DNA from: Rugosimonospora acidiphila | Lineage (GTDB): Bacteria; Actinomycetota; Actinomycetes; Mycobacteriales; Micromonosporaceae | Direction: 5' to 3' | Assembly (NCBI RefSeq): GCF_039543385.1 | Contig: NZ_BAABJQ010000009.1 | Location: 186,001-250,000, forward strand | Length of the DNA stretch: 64,000 bases | Shown: piece after piece, positions 25,648 to 33,538 of the stretch | Position numbering within the stretch: position 1 is the first letter of the stretch | How the letters are laid out: each line of letters starts with the position of its first letter | Notes under the pieces: generated by a model | Told to the model about the DNA's origin: nothing | The model's input: the letters and a program-made list of their open reading frames with translations, nothing else | Databases searched by the model: none | Position numbers and translations under genes: made by a program

Positions 25648-26682
25648 TCAGTCCGCCGCGCAAGAGATGACCACCTTCTCCACCAGGTCCGGGTTCGCGC
25701 GGGCGAACTCGATGGCCTTGGGCACCTCGTCCAGCCCGAAGGTGTGCGTCACCCAGCCGGCCAGAACGTCGGCCCGGCGCATCACCAGATCGACCGCCGC
25801 CGGGAACTCACCGGCGCTGTTGCGCGATCCGAGCAGGTTGATCTCCTTGCGGCTCAGGTCGCTGACCCTCAGCCCGACGTCGGCGGTGGAGATGCCCACC
25901 ACGACCACGGTGCCGGAGTGGGCGACCAGGTCGACCGCGAGCCTGACGAGTGCGGGCACGCCGGTCGCCTCCACCACCACGGCGGGGCCCCACCCGCCGG
26001 TGAAGGCGTCGACCGCCTCGGCCAGGTCCTCCGAGGCGGTGTCCACCACCCGCTCCGCGCCGGCCCGCGCGGCGGCCTCGAGGCGGCTGGCGATGCGGTC
26101 CGCCACCAGCACCCGGGCCCCCCGGTCGACGGCGGCCAGCGTCGCCGCCAGGCCGATCGGTCCGGCACCCGTCACCACCACCCGATCCCCGTCCGCGATG
26201 CCGCCGCGATTGACCGCGTGCAGCCCGATCGCGACCGGCTCGGACAGCACGGCGAGGTCCGCCGGCAGGCCGGCGGCCGCCACCAGTTGGTCGACCGGCA
26301 CCGCGACGTGGTCGGCCAGCCCGCCGGGCAACTGGACGCCCAGGACCGTCACGTCGACGCAGCAGTTTGGCCTGCCCCGGGTGCAGGGGAAGCACCGCCC
26401 GCACCCGCGCAGCGGGTTCACCACCACGCGGTCGCCCGCCCGGTGCGGCCCGGAGTACCCGTCGGGCAGTTCGGCCACGACCCCCACGAACTCGTGCCCC
26501 TGAACCTGAGGAAACACCGCGTAGGGGTGGGTGCCGTCATAGATGTGGTAATCCGAGCCGCACAATCCCACCCGTTCCACCCGTACCAGCGCCTGATCTG
26601 GCCGCGGTGCCGGAATCCCGCCTTCTGAAAGTTCCATCCGTTCCGGTGCGAGCGTCACGACGCGCCGCGATGTCGTCTCCAT
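25648..26682 (-). CDS. Zinc-dependent alcohol/polyol dehydrogenase
   Basis: 344 residues of the medium-chain dehydrogenase family. Catalytic zinc ligands are Cys41 (GLCGSDYH) and the GHE motif at 62-64. The structural zinc lobe has Cys94, 97, 100 and 108 (CGRCFPCTRGRPNC). The Rossmann motif is VVVTGAGPIGLAA. It resembles threonine/sorbitol-type dehydrogenases. It heads the reverse operon that continues with the split transketolase, and its start codon overlaps a TGGCATGCCA palindrome. A polyol or sugar-acid oxidation step is likely; which one is unknown. Confidence 0.88.
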   Translation of the reverse strand: METTSRRVVTLAPERMELSEGGIPAPRPDQALVRVERVGLCGSDYHIYDGTHPYAVFPQVQGHEFVGVVAELPDGYSGPHRAGDRVVVNPLRGCGRCFPCTRGRPNCCVDVTVLGVQLPGGLADHVAVPVDQLVAAAGLPADLAVLSEPVAIGLHAVNRGGIADGDRVVVTGAGPIGLAATLAAVDRGARVLVADRIASRLEAAARAGAERVVDTASEDLAEAVDAFTGGWGPAVVVEATGVPALVRLAVDLVAHSGTVVVVGISTADVGLRVSDLSRKEINLLGSRNSAGEFPAAVDLVMRRADVLAGWVTHTFGLDEVPKAIEFARANPDLVEKVVISCAAD

Positions 26683-26699
26683 GGCATGCCAGCATACCG
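26682..26699. promoter_or_regulatory. Candidate FadR operator overlapping the dehydrogenase start
   Basis: TGGCATGCCA (26682-26691) continues as GCATACCG, giving a TGGCAT-N6-ATACCG dyad like that at 18195. It overlaps the dehydrogenase start codon. Confidence 0.6.
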
Positions 26700-26755
26700 A
26701 TCTTGGTCCGCTCCGGAATCCCTTCGGCTACGCGACGTTCATCATCGTTGACAGA

Positions 26756-26772
26756 CTGCATGCGGCATACCA
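26756..26772. promoter_or_regulatory. Candidate FadR operator upstream of the second GH26 gene
   Basis: CTGCAT-GCGGC-ATACCA, containing CGGCATACCA (identical to the second site at 10883), lies 66 bp ahead of the GH26 start in the divergent gap shared with the dehydrogenase gene. Confidence 0.55.
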
Positions 26773-26837
26773 TCATACGGATCAATCAAGAAGGGAGTGG
26801 GACATACATCGATCAAACCTGTGACGGGAGGTAGTGC

Positions 26838-28259
26838 GTGAGACTACGGAAGTGGATCGCCGCGACGGCCGTGCTGGGCACGGCGCTGGGTGGCGTGGTA
26901 GGCGTCGACTGGCCGGCCCAGGCGACGGCGGCCACGACGACGACCATCCAGGACACCGCGCGGGGCACCGGCGTCGGGCAGGTGCAGTTCTCGGCGGGAT
27001 GGAGCCCGTGCTCCGGCAACTGCGCCAAGGCGCCGGACAGCAGCTTCCAGTGGACGTCGACAGTCGGGGCGAGCCTGACCGTACGGTTCACGGGCCATCA
27101 GATCACCCTGTACGGCATGAAGGAGCCGTGGGACTACATCGGTACCGTATCCCTCGACGGCGGCTCCACAGTGGACGTCGACTACTACGCGTCGGCGGTC
27201 ACCGCCACGACCGTGCCGGTGTACTCCTCACCGGTACTGACCGAGGGCACCCACACGCTGGTGCTCACGATGACCAACCGGAAGAACGCGGCGTCGGCCG
27301 GCGGCCAGTCCATCACCTTCGACCGCGCCGAGGTCGCCACCGGCACCCCGACCCATGCCAGTGGGCTGCCGTGGAGCTCGGGCGTCGCGCCGCAGTCCCA
27401 GACGACCGCCCGGGCCGACCAGTTCGCGGCGTTCCGGGGAGCACCGGTCGACAACGTGGTGCTGTTCCCTCCCCGCGACAACTGGGGCACCCTGTCCGAT
27501 CCCGCGTGGATTTCGGCGGGGCTGCCGACCGGCTTCAACGCCGCGCGCGACGACCTCGTCATGACCATTCCCCTGTGGCCGGGCAGCAACAGCGTGACCA
27601 ACACCGGCACCCAGGCGCAGTGGCAGAACCTCGCCAACGTGATCAAGGCGGCGGATCCGAACGCCTACATCCGGCTGGGCTGGGAAATGAACCTGGGCAG
27701 TTGGTACGACAACCTGAACAGCGCCAACGAGGCGGCCTGGCAGAGCGACTTCATCCAGGCCGTGCAGTGGATGAAGGCGGTCGCGCCCAACCTTCAGATC
27801 GTCTGGAACCCGAACAAGGGCGCGGACCAGACGTCGGGCTGCACGAACTGCAGCCGCACCGTGTTCCAGGCGGTGAAGAACTACGTCGACGTGTACGGGA
27901 TCGACTCGTACGACTCCTGGCCGCCGGACAACAGCGCGGCCAACCAGAGCACCCACCTCAACGACCTCCTCGGCGAGTCGCTGAGCTATGCGACCAGCAA
28001 CGGCAAGAGGTTCGCGGTGCCGGAGTGGGGCATCGCGTGCGACACGTCGGGCTGCCAGTGGCAGGGCAACGCCGGCGGCGACAACGCGCAGTACATCAAC
28101 GACTATCTCGGCTTCTTCAAGGCACACGCGGCCAATCTGGCCTTCGAGTCATACTTCGACGAGCCGGGGTCGTACATCCGCTCGGCGCTGGACGTCACGC
28201 CGATCGGCCCCAACGCCCCCGCCGCGTACCGGGCGGACATCCTCGCCGACATCCAATAA
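26838..28259 (+). CDS. Secreted GH26-like enzyme with N-terminal carbohydrate-binding-type domain
   Basis: 473 residues from a GTG after GGGAGG (an earlier GTG at 26834 is in another frame). A signal peptide (WIAATAVLGTALGGVVGV) is followed by a beta-sandwich region at about 35-165 (DTARGTGVGQVQFSAGW, VSLDGGSTVDVDYYAS, TLVLTMTNRKNA) that looks like a carbohydrate-binding module. The GH26-like domain then has acid/base Glu283 (IRLGWEMNLGSW) and nucleophile Glu396 (FAVPEWG). It is a divergent paralogue of the enzyme at 17057; both begin SGLPWxSG. It probably starts depolymerisation outside the cell. Confidence 0.83.
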   Translation: MRLRKWIAATAVLGTALGGVVGVDWPAQATAATTTTIQDTARGTGVGQVQFSAGWSPCSGNCAKAPDSSFQWTSTVGASLTVRFTGHQITLYGMKEPWDYIGTVSLDGGSTVDVDYYASAVTATTVPVYSSPVLTEGTHTLVLTMTNRKNAASAGGQSITFDRAEVATGTPTHASGLPWSSGVAPQSQTTARADQFAAFRGAPVDNVVLFPPRDNWGTLSDPAWISAGLPTGFNAARDDLVMTIPLWPGSNSVTNTGTQAQWQNLANVIKAADPNAYIRLGWEMNLGSWYDNLNSANEAAWQSDFIQAVQWMKAVAPNLQIVWNPNKGADQTSGCTNCSRTVFQAVKNYVDVYGIDSYDSWPPDNSAANQSTHLNDLLGESLSYATSNGKRFAVPEWGIACDTSGCQWQGNAGGDNAQYINDYLGFFKAHAANLAFESYFDEPGSYIRSALDVTPIGPNAPAAYRADILADIQ

Positions 28260-28274
28260 CCGGCGTACCGGTCA

Positions 28275-28306
28275 CCGGGCGGCGGGGGCACTCCCCCGCC
28301 GCCCGG
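28275..28306 (+). terminator. Strong hairpin after the second GH26 gene
   Basis: Perfect 14-bp arms (CCGGGCGGCGGGGG and its complement) around a CACT loop, 16 bp after the GH26 stop. Confidence 0.8.
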
Positions 28307-28396
28307 CGCGTGTGCGCCGACGGGACGATGGATTGACGGTCGGGCCGGGCCGGTAGTGGATGGTCTGGGCGTGGGCCGGCTACGGGCGGAGGGTGG

Positions 28397-28616
28397 ATGA
28401 CGACATCGTTGGGGCTGCGCTGGGCGCGCGCCGTCGTCTTCGCCGTCGCCGTCCGTACGCCCGGCTGGCCACGCCGGAGGTTGTGTCACCCCTCGGACCG
28501 CGGCCGGTGGTGGCGACGCTGGTCGTGCCCGTGGGTGACGCCGCCTGCCAGGCGCTGATGGCCGCCGCGTTGTGCGTGGCGCTGCTGGCCCCGCGCCGAA
28601 CCCGACCCGGCCCGAA
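28397..28616 (+). pseudogene. Possible frameshifted remnant of a small membrane protein
   Basis: An ATG at 28397 opens MTTSLGLRWARAVVFAVAV, which then turns into unlikely Arg/Trp-rich sequence. A different frame picks up plausible coding sequence further on (LATPEVVSPLGPRP, then ACQALMAAALCVALLAPRR). The two hydrophobic pieces look like one small membrane protein broken by a frameshift. The rest of the 28307-28642 gap shows nothing else I can support. Low confidence; sequence error is an alternative. Confidence 0.25.
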
Positions 28617-28642
28617 GCTCGGCCGGGCGGATTTCGCTGGTG

Positions 28643-30025
28643 TCAGCCCGGCTGCCGCGCCCGCCGCAGCCAGGCCGGAAGCGGCCAGCGCAGCCGGAAC
28701 CGGGCCGTGCCGGACGCGGGGATCGGGTCGGGCGGCTCGCGCGAGGCGGGCGGCTCGCGCGAGGCGGGCGGCTCGCGCGAAGGCGGCGGCTCGCGCGAGG
28801 CGGGCAGGCGGACCGTGAAGCAACTACCCTCGCCGGGGCGCCCGTCCGCCTCGACCGTGCCGCCGTGCGCCAGTACCACCTCCCGTACCAGCGCCAGGCC
28901 CAGCCCGTGCCGCCCGGCGGAGCCGTTGCTGCCCCGGTTGAAGCGCTCGAACACCCACCTCCGGTCGGCGGGGTCCAGCCCGGTGCCGTCGTCCGCCACC
29001 ACCAGCTCGACCAGCCGCCGGCGGTCCGGCGCGGACACCGTCAGCCACACGTGGCCGCCCGGCCGGCTGTGTCCTATCGCGTTGTCCACCAGCGCGGACA
29101 CCATCCGGCGCAGCGCCGACTCGATCCCGGTCACCACGGCGGGCCGCGCATCGCGCCGCACCTCGATGGACACGCCCGCCTGCCGGGCGCACACCTGCTC
29201 GGCGTCGGCCACCGCCTGCGCCACCGCCGCCAGGTCCACCGGGCCGCCCGCCGGCCGGCTCGCGTACAGCACCGCCGAGCTGAGCAGGTCGTCGACGATC
29301 TCGTTGAGTTCCCGGGTACCGGCGACGATGCGGCGCAGGTCGTCGACCACCTCGGGCGGCAGGTCCTGCCGGCGCTGCACCAGCAACTGCGCGCGGGTGT
29401 GCAGCCGGGTCAGCGGAGTGCGCAGCTCGTGGCTGGCGTCGGCGACGAACCGCCGCTGCTTGGTCAGCGCCTCGTCCAGTGGTGCGATGGCCTGACAGGC
29501 CAGTAGCCGGCCGGTGACCGCCGCGACGAGCAGGCCGACCAGTTCCGCCATCGCCAGCGCGTCCATCAACTGCCGGCGGTCGGACAGCGGGAACCGCTCA
29601 TCGAAGGCCGCCTGGCGCACCTGGCCGCCGTACCGCTGGGTGCGCACCGCGTACTCGGTGCCGCCGGCGCGTACCCGCACGGTGCTGGCGGGCGCGCCGG
29701 CCAGGGCGGCGTCCACCTGGGGGCGCAGCGGCAGCCCGGCCGGGGCCTGGTCGGCACCGATCAGCCGCCCGTCCCGCAGCACGAACAGCCACGAGCACGG
29801 GTCGACGCTGCCGGTGCGATCCTGACCGAGGACGTACCCCAGCGTCATGCTGACCTGTTCCCGCTGGCGGTGCACGGTGACGAGGTAGGCCAGACCACCG
29901 ACCAGCACGACGATGGCGGTGATGGCACCGGCGAGCCGGATGGAGAGCATGAGCCGACCCCAGCGCAGCGCGCGCTGCTCCGCCGAGGAGTTCACTGTCC
30001 GGTTCGCCCGTGGCGCGGCCCTCAC
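28643..30025 (-). CDS. Two-component sensor histidine kinase
   Basis: 460 residues overlapping the response-regulator gene by four bases. Membrane segments are near residues 31-50 and 158-178, and the approximately 105-residue extracytoplasmic sensor between them has one cysteine. The H-box is FVADASHELRTPLTRL with phospho-acceptor His199; the N-box (SALVDNAIGHS) and G-boxes (VADDGTGLDP, HGLGLALVREV) are intact. The tail is unusual: four SREPP(P/A)-type hexapeptides encoded by an 18-bp DNA repeat. As the last gene of the P450/oxidase/antiporter operon it probably senses a product or substrate of that unit. Confidence 0.92.
   Translation of the reverse strand: MRAAPRANRTVNSSAEQRALRWGRLMLSIRLAGAITAIVVLVGGLAYLVTVHRQREQVSMTLGYVLGQDRTGSVDPCSWLFVLRDGRLIGADQAPAGLPLRPQVDAALAGAPASTVRVRAGGTEYAVRTQRYGGQVRQAAFDERFPLSDRRQLMDALAMAELVGLLVAAVTGRLLACQAIAPLDEALTKQRRFVADASHELRTPLTRLHTRAQLLVQRRQDLPPEVVDDLRRIVAGTRELNEIVDDLLSSAVLYASRPAGGPVDLAAVAQAVADAEQVCARQAGVSIEVRRDARPAVVTGIESALRRMVSALVDNAIGHSRPGGHVWLTVSAPDRRRLVELVVADDGTGLDPADRRWVFERFNRGSNGSAGRHGLGLALVREVVLAHGGTVEADGRPGEGSCFTVRLPASREPPPSREPPASREPPASREPPDPIPASGTARFRLRWPLPAWLRRARQPG
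28731..28802. repeat. 18-bp in-frame tandem repeat at the 3' end of the kinase gene
   Basis: Four copies of GGCGGCTCGCGCGAGGCG (one variant) encode repeated SREPPx hexapeptides near the C-terminus of the histidine kinase, beyond the ATP-binding domain. Confidence 0.8.
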
Positions 30026-30702
30026 AACGTGCCGATCTGGTACCCGAAGCCACGCACCGTACGGATGACACCGCTGCCCAGCTTGCGCCTCAGGTAGTAC
30101 ACATATGTGTCCACAATGGACTCAGCGCTGGTGTCCTCGAACAGGCGGCTGCGTAGCTGGTTGCGGGGGTGGATGGCACCCGGCCGGACCGCGAGCACCC
30201 GCAGCAGCTCGAACTCCCGCCGGGACAGGGCCACCCGCCGGCCGTCCGGCAGGGCCGCCTCGTGGAGCGACATGTCCAGGAACCCGTCCCCGACCGGTAC
30301 CAGCTGTGCCTCGTCGAGAAAACGGCGGTCCAGCGCCCGCACCCGGGCGACCAGCTCGTCCACCTCGAACGGCTTGACCAGATAGTCGTCCGCCCCGGCG
30401 TTGAGCCCGTCGACCCGGTCGGCCAGGTCACCCAGCGCGGTGAGCATCAACGCGCGGGTGGTCACCCCGCGCCGCCGCAGCCGGATCAGCACCTCCAGCC
30501 CATCGATGGCCGGCAGCCGACGATCGATCAGCATCACGTTGTACCGACGACTCAACGCGAGGTGCAGGCCGCGTTGGCCGTCCTCGGCCACATCGACCGC
30601 GTAGCCGTTGCCGCGCAGGAGCCCGGCCAGCATGCCGGCGAGCTCACCGTCGTCCTCCATGACCAGCAGACCCGGGGGCTCGGCCCGGCTATCCTGCGTC
30701 AT
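30022..30702 (-). CDS. OmpR/PhoB-family response regulator
   Basis: 226 residues. The receiver domain has acidic residues in VMEDDGE, phospho-acceptor Asp60 (MLIDRRLP), Thr in MLTALGD and Lys110 (YLVKPF). The C-terminal winged helix runs through LSRREFELLRVLAVRPG and YVYYLRRKLGSGVIRTVRGFGYQI. It overlaps the kinase gene by four bases and the antiporter gene by 14, so it is translated within the same operon. It may control the divergent ligase promoter near 36.5 kb; no direct-repeat site is obvious by eye. Confidence 0.93.
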   Translation of the reverse strand: MTQDSRAEPPGLLVMEDDGELAGMLAGLLRGNGYAVDVAEDGQRGLHLALSRRYNVMLIDRRLPAIDGLEVLIRLRRRGVTTRALMLTALGDLADRVDGLNAGADDYLVKPFEVDELVARVRALDRRFLDEAQLVPVGDGFLDMSLHEAALPDGRRVALSRREFELLRVLAVRPGAIHPRNQLRSRLFEDTSAESIVDTYVYYLRRKLGSGVIRTVRGFGYQIGTL

Positions 30703-32005
30703 GCGGCAATGATGCCATCGACCGCCCCTCGTGGTCGGTGATGGAAGGCACGCCGGACGGCGAACCGGCGGGCGGCGGGCCGTCCGCCTGGGACGAGCGC
30801 CGGTCGAGCCAGCTCAGCAGCGGCGCGGTCATCGTGGTGGTAATCAACGCCACCAGCACCAGCGCGGTGAACATTTCCCGGTTGACCAGGTGCGCCTGCA
30901 GCCCGACGTTGAGCGCGATGAGCTGCATGAGGCCGCGCGCGTTCATCAGCGCACCGACCCGCGATGCCACCGCCGGGGGCTCGCCGCGCAGCCGGGCGGC
31001 CAGCCAGCAAGCGCCGAACTTGCCGGCGACCGCCATCACCACCGCGCCGAGCGAGAACAGCAGCAGGGCCGGGTCGGTCAGCAGGCTGAACCGGGTGTTC
31101 AGGCCGGAGTAGGTGAAGAACATCGGCACGAAGACCCAGGTCATCGCGTTCGTCGTCGGCTCCACCCGGGCCACCGACGGCGCGTCGGGCAGCGCCAGGC
31201 CCACCGAGAACGCGCCGAAGACCGCGTACAGCCCGATCTCGTCGGTGAACCAGGCCGCGGCGAACAGCACGGACAGGATCAGCAGGATCACCGTGCCGTC
31301 GGCCACCCCGGGCCGGATCAGGAACCGGGCGAGCAGCGGGCGCACGAGCACGACCAGTACCACGCCGAAAATGACCGCGCCGCCCACCGCCTTGACCACC
31401 GGCCAGGCGTGCCCGGACGCGACGCTCAGCACCGCCGCGAGCGCCACCCACGCGACCGCGTCGTCCACCCCGCCGCTGGCCAGCGCGAGCGAGCCGTACC
31501 GGGTCCCGGCCAACCCACGCTCGTTGATGATGCGGGCCAGCATGGGGAACGCGGTGATGGCCAGAGCCACGCCCACGAAGGCGGCCGACACCCCGATCCC
31601 GACGCCGGGTACGAAGATGTCGACGTGCCCGCGCGCGGCCAGGGTCAGTGCGACCCCGAGCACCAGCGGCACGACGATCCCGCTCGCCGACACCAGCCCG
31701 GCGGTGCTGGCCAGCCCGCGCCCCAGGTGCGTGCGCAGCTCCCGACCGGCCTGGAACATCAGCGCTACCAGGCCGATCTGGCCGGCCACGTACAGCACCG
31801 GGCGCAGCGCCTCCGGGAACAGCGCGGTCTCCAGGCCGGGCGCCAGGAGCCCGAGCAGCGACGGGCCGAGTAGCACGCCGGCGATCATCTCGCCGACCAC
31901 GGGTGGCTGGCCCAGCCGGCTCAACCCGAGGCTGACCAGCCGGCAGACGAGCAGGATCACCATGGCTGCGATGAAGAACCTGGGTGCGAGTTCGTTGGCG
32001 GACAT
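30689..32005 (-). CDS. CPA2-type monovalent cation/proton antiporter
   Basis: 438 residues, ATG start after GAAGGGAG. Twelve or so membrane segments are apparent, with family hallmarks GQPPVVGEMIAGVLLGPSLLG near the N-terminus, ALAITAFPMLARIINERG in the middle, and ASGGVDDAVAWVALA with the conserved Asp pair of the ion site. There is no C-terminal TrkA-N domain. Such antiporters occur in several antibiotic clusters. Here it sits between the P450 gene and the two-component genes, overlapping the latter. A role in ion homeostasis or product efflux is inferred. Confidence 0.88.
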   Translation of the reverse strand: MSANELAPRFFIAAMVILLVCRLVSLGLSRLGQPPVVGEMIAGVLLGPSLLGLLAPGLETALFPEALRPVLYVAGQIGLVALMFQAGRELRTHLGRGLASTAGLVSASGIVVPLVLGVALTLAARGHVDIFVPGVGIGVSAAFVGVALAITAFPMLARIINERGLAGTRYGSLALASGGVDDAVAWVALAAVLSVASGHAWPVVKAVGGAVIFGVVLVVLVRPLLARFLIRPGVADGTVILLILSVLFAAAWFTDEIGLYAVFGAFSVGLALPDAPSVARVEPTTNAMTWVFVPMFFTYSGLNTRFSLLTDPALLLFSLGAVVMAVAGKFGACWLAARLRGEPPAVASRVGALMNARGLMQLIALNVGLQAHLVNREMFTALVLVALITTTMTAPLLSWLDRRSSQADGPPPAGSPSGVPSITDHEGRSMASLPHDAG

Positions 32006-32044
32006 GGCCTGGCTCCCTTCCGGGGCGGGCGAGCGGCTTAGCCG

Positions 32045-33538
32045 TCAGCCGGCGGGTGGTGTGGCGGTCGCGGCGCGCGGGGTCTCCTGCGGGCCGAGGT
32101 GGGCGAAGTAGGTCCCGCACAGCCGTTGGCGGCGGGCGTCCATCACCATGTACGTGCCCAGCACCAGTTGCACGAGGCTGCGGGTGACGTCCTCCCACCG
32201 GTCGCGCAGGCGCATCAGCGCCAGCCGGGCGCGCGGTCGCGGCGCCACGCTGGGGGGTGCGCCGGGCGTTCCCTCAGGCCCGGTCGGCGGTTTCCCCGGC
32301 CCGGCCGGCAGTGGGGACAGCAGGCACGGGCCCCGATTGGGCAGCGAGCGGGTGTGCGTCGCGGACGTGGCCAGCGCGAACCGCGCGATGACCGCACTCG
32401 CCACCACCCGCATGCTCAGTGGGGCGATCCCCCGGGCCGGGCAGGGCCGGTTCGCGCTGATCCCGAACGGGATGAAGTTCGCCTCGCCCGGCCGAAGGCG
32501 CTCCCACCGGTCCGGGTCGAGGCGGTCGCCGTCGGGCAGCCCCGCGTGCTGGTATTCGGCGTAGTTGAACAGCAGCACCGAGCCGGCGGGCAGGGTCGGC
32601 AGCCCGTCCAGCGTGATGTCCGCCGAGGTGATCCGGTGCGCCACGCCGAACAGTGGGTACACCCGCATGGTCTCGTCGATGACCCGGTCGAGGTACCCGC
32701 CGTCGCCGGCGCGCAGCCGCCGCTGGAGGTCCGGGTGCTCGGCGACCACCATGAGCAGATGCGCCATGGCCTCCGACATCTGCACGACGGCGGTGTTGAA
32801 GAAGGTGCCCTGCAGGTACCAGGCCTGTTCCTCCGGAGAGAACATCGACGGCAGCGGCACGCCCACCGTGCCGGCGCCGATGCGCCCGCGCAGGTACCGG
32901 GTGAGCCGGTCGCGCCGGCGCAGGTGCCGCAGCCGGGTGCATTTCAGCGCGCTGACCACGTCGTCGGCGTTGGCCACTATCAGGTCGCGCACCGGCTCCG
33001 GGCACGGCTGCCCGAATACGGCCTCGTAGTAGACCTCGGCCCAGATCGGCATCATGAGGTCGCGCAGCCGCACCGCGTCCCACCGCGGCCGCCGGCCCGG
33101 CCCCATCGCCGCCCGCCGCCCTGGCTCTACTGCGGCGAGTCGGGCGTCGAGGCTCCGCTCGGCGCACCGGCCGACCAACCGCTCCCACTCGTCCTTGCGC
33201 AGGCGGGCCAGGATCTGCCGGGTGGTGCGGGCGGCCTCGTCGTAGCGCGGCCCGGGCTCCAGGTGCTCCTGGTGCACCTGCGGCCCGGGCGCCAGCCAGT
33301 ACCAGAACAGGTCGGACAGTGCAGCGCCCCGGCTGCGGCCGTTGGCGGCCGGGTGCGCGTACAACCGCCGGAAGTCGGCGAGGCCGACCTGCCGGCCGGG
33401 TACCGGCACGCCCTCGTCGCCGTTGACCCGGGCGAAGATGCGCACCCGCAGCCCGACCACGAACCCGGGCAGCCAGTACGGCGCCGACACCACCAGGGCG
33501 AGCGCGACCACCGCGACCGTGAGCCGAACCGCCGTCAT
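32045..33538 (-). CDS. Membrane-anchored cytochrome P450 with unusual I-helix
   Basis: 497 residues from the ATG at 33538 (ATGA overlap with the oxidase gene). An N-terminal hydrophobic anchor (AVVALALVVSAPYWLPGFVV) is rare in bacterial P450s. The EXXR motif is ETMR at 289-292 and the heme loop is FGISANRPCPARG with Cys366. The I-helix region reads QGTFFNTAVVQMSEAM (243-258) and lacks the usual Ala/Gly-Gly-x-Asp/Glu-Thr oxygen-activating motif. About 100 extra residues, starting with a Pro/Gly-rich linker, follow the catalytic core. It may use peroxide or catalyse a non-monooxygenase rearrangement; this is inference. Confidence 0.88.
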   Translation of the reverse strand: MTAVRLTVAVVALALVVSAPYWLPGFVVGLRVRIFARVNGDEGVPVPGRQVGLADFRRLYAHPAANGRSRGAALSDLFWYWLAPGPQVHQEHLEPGPRYDEAARTTRQILARLRKDEWERLVGRCAERSLDARLAAVEPGRRAAMGPGRRPRWDAVRLRDLMMPIWAEVYYEAVFGQPCPEPVRDLIVANADDVVSALKCTRLRHLRRRDRLTRYLRGRIGAGTVGVPLPSMFSPEEQAWYLQGTFFNTAVVQMSEAMAHLLMVVAEHPDLQRRLRAGDGGYLDRVIDETMRVYPLFGVAHRITSADITLDGLPTLPAGSVLLFNYAEYQHAGLPDGDRLDPDRWERLRPGEANFIPFGISANRPCPARGIAPLSMRVVASAVIARFALATSATHTRSLPNRGPCLLSPLPAGPGKPPTGPEGTPGAPPSVAPRPRARLALMRLRDRWEDVTRSLVQLVLGTYMVMDARRQRLCGTYFAHLGPQETPRAATATPPAG

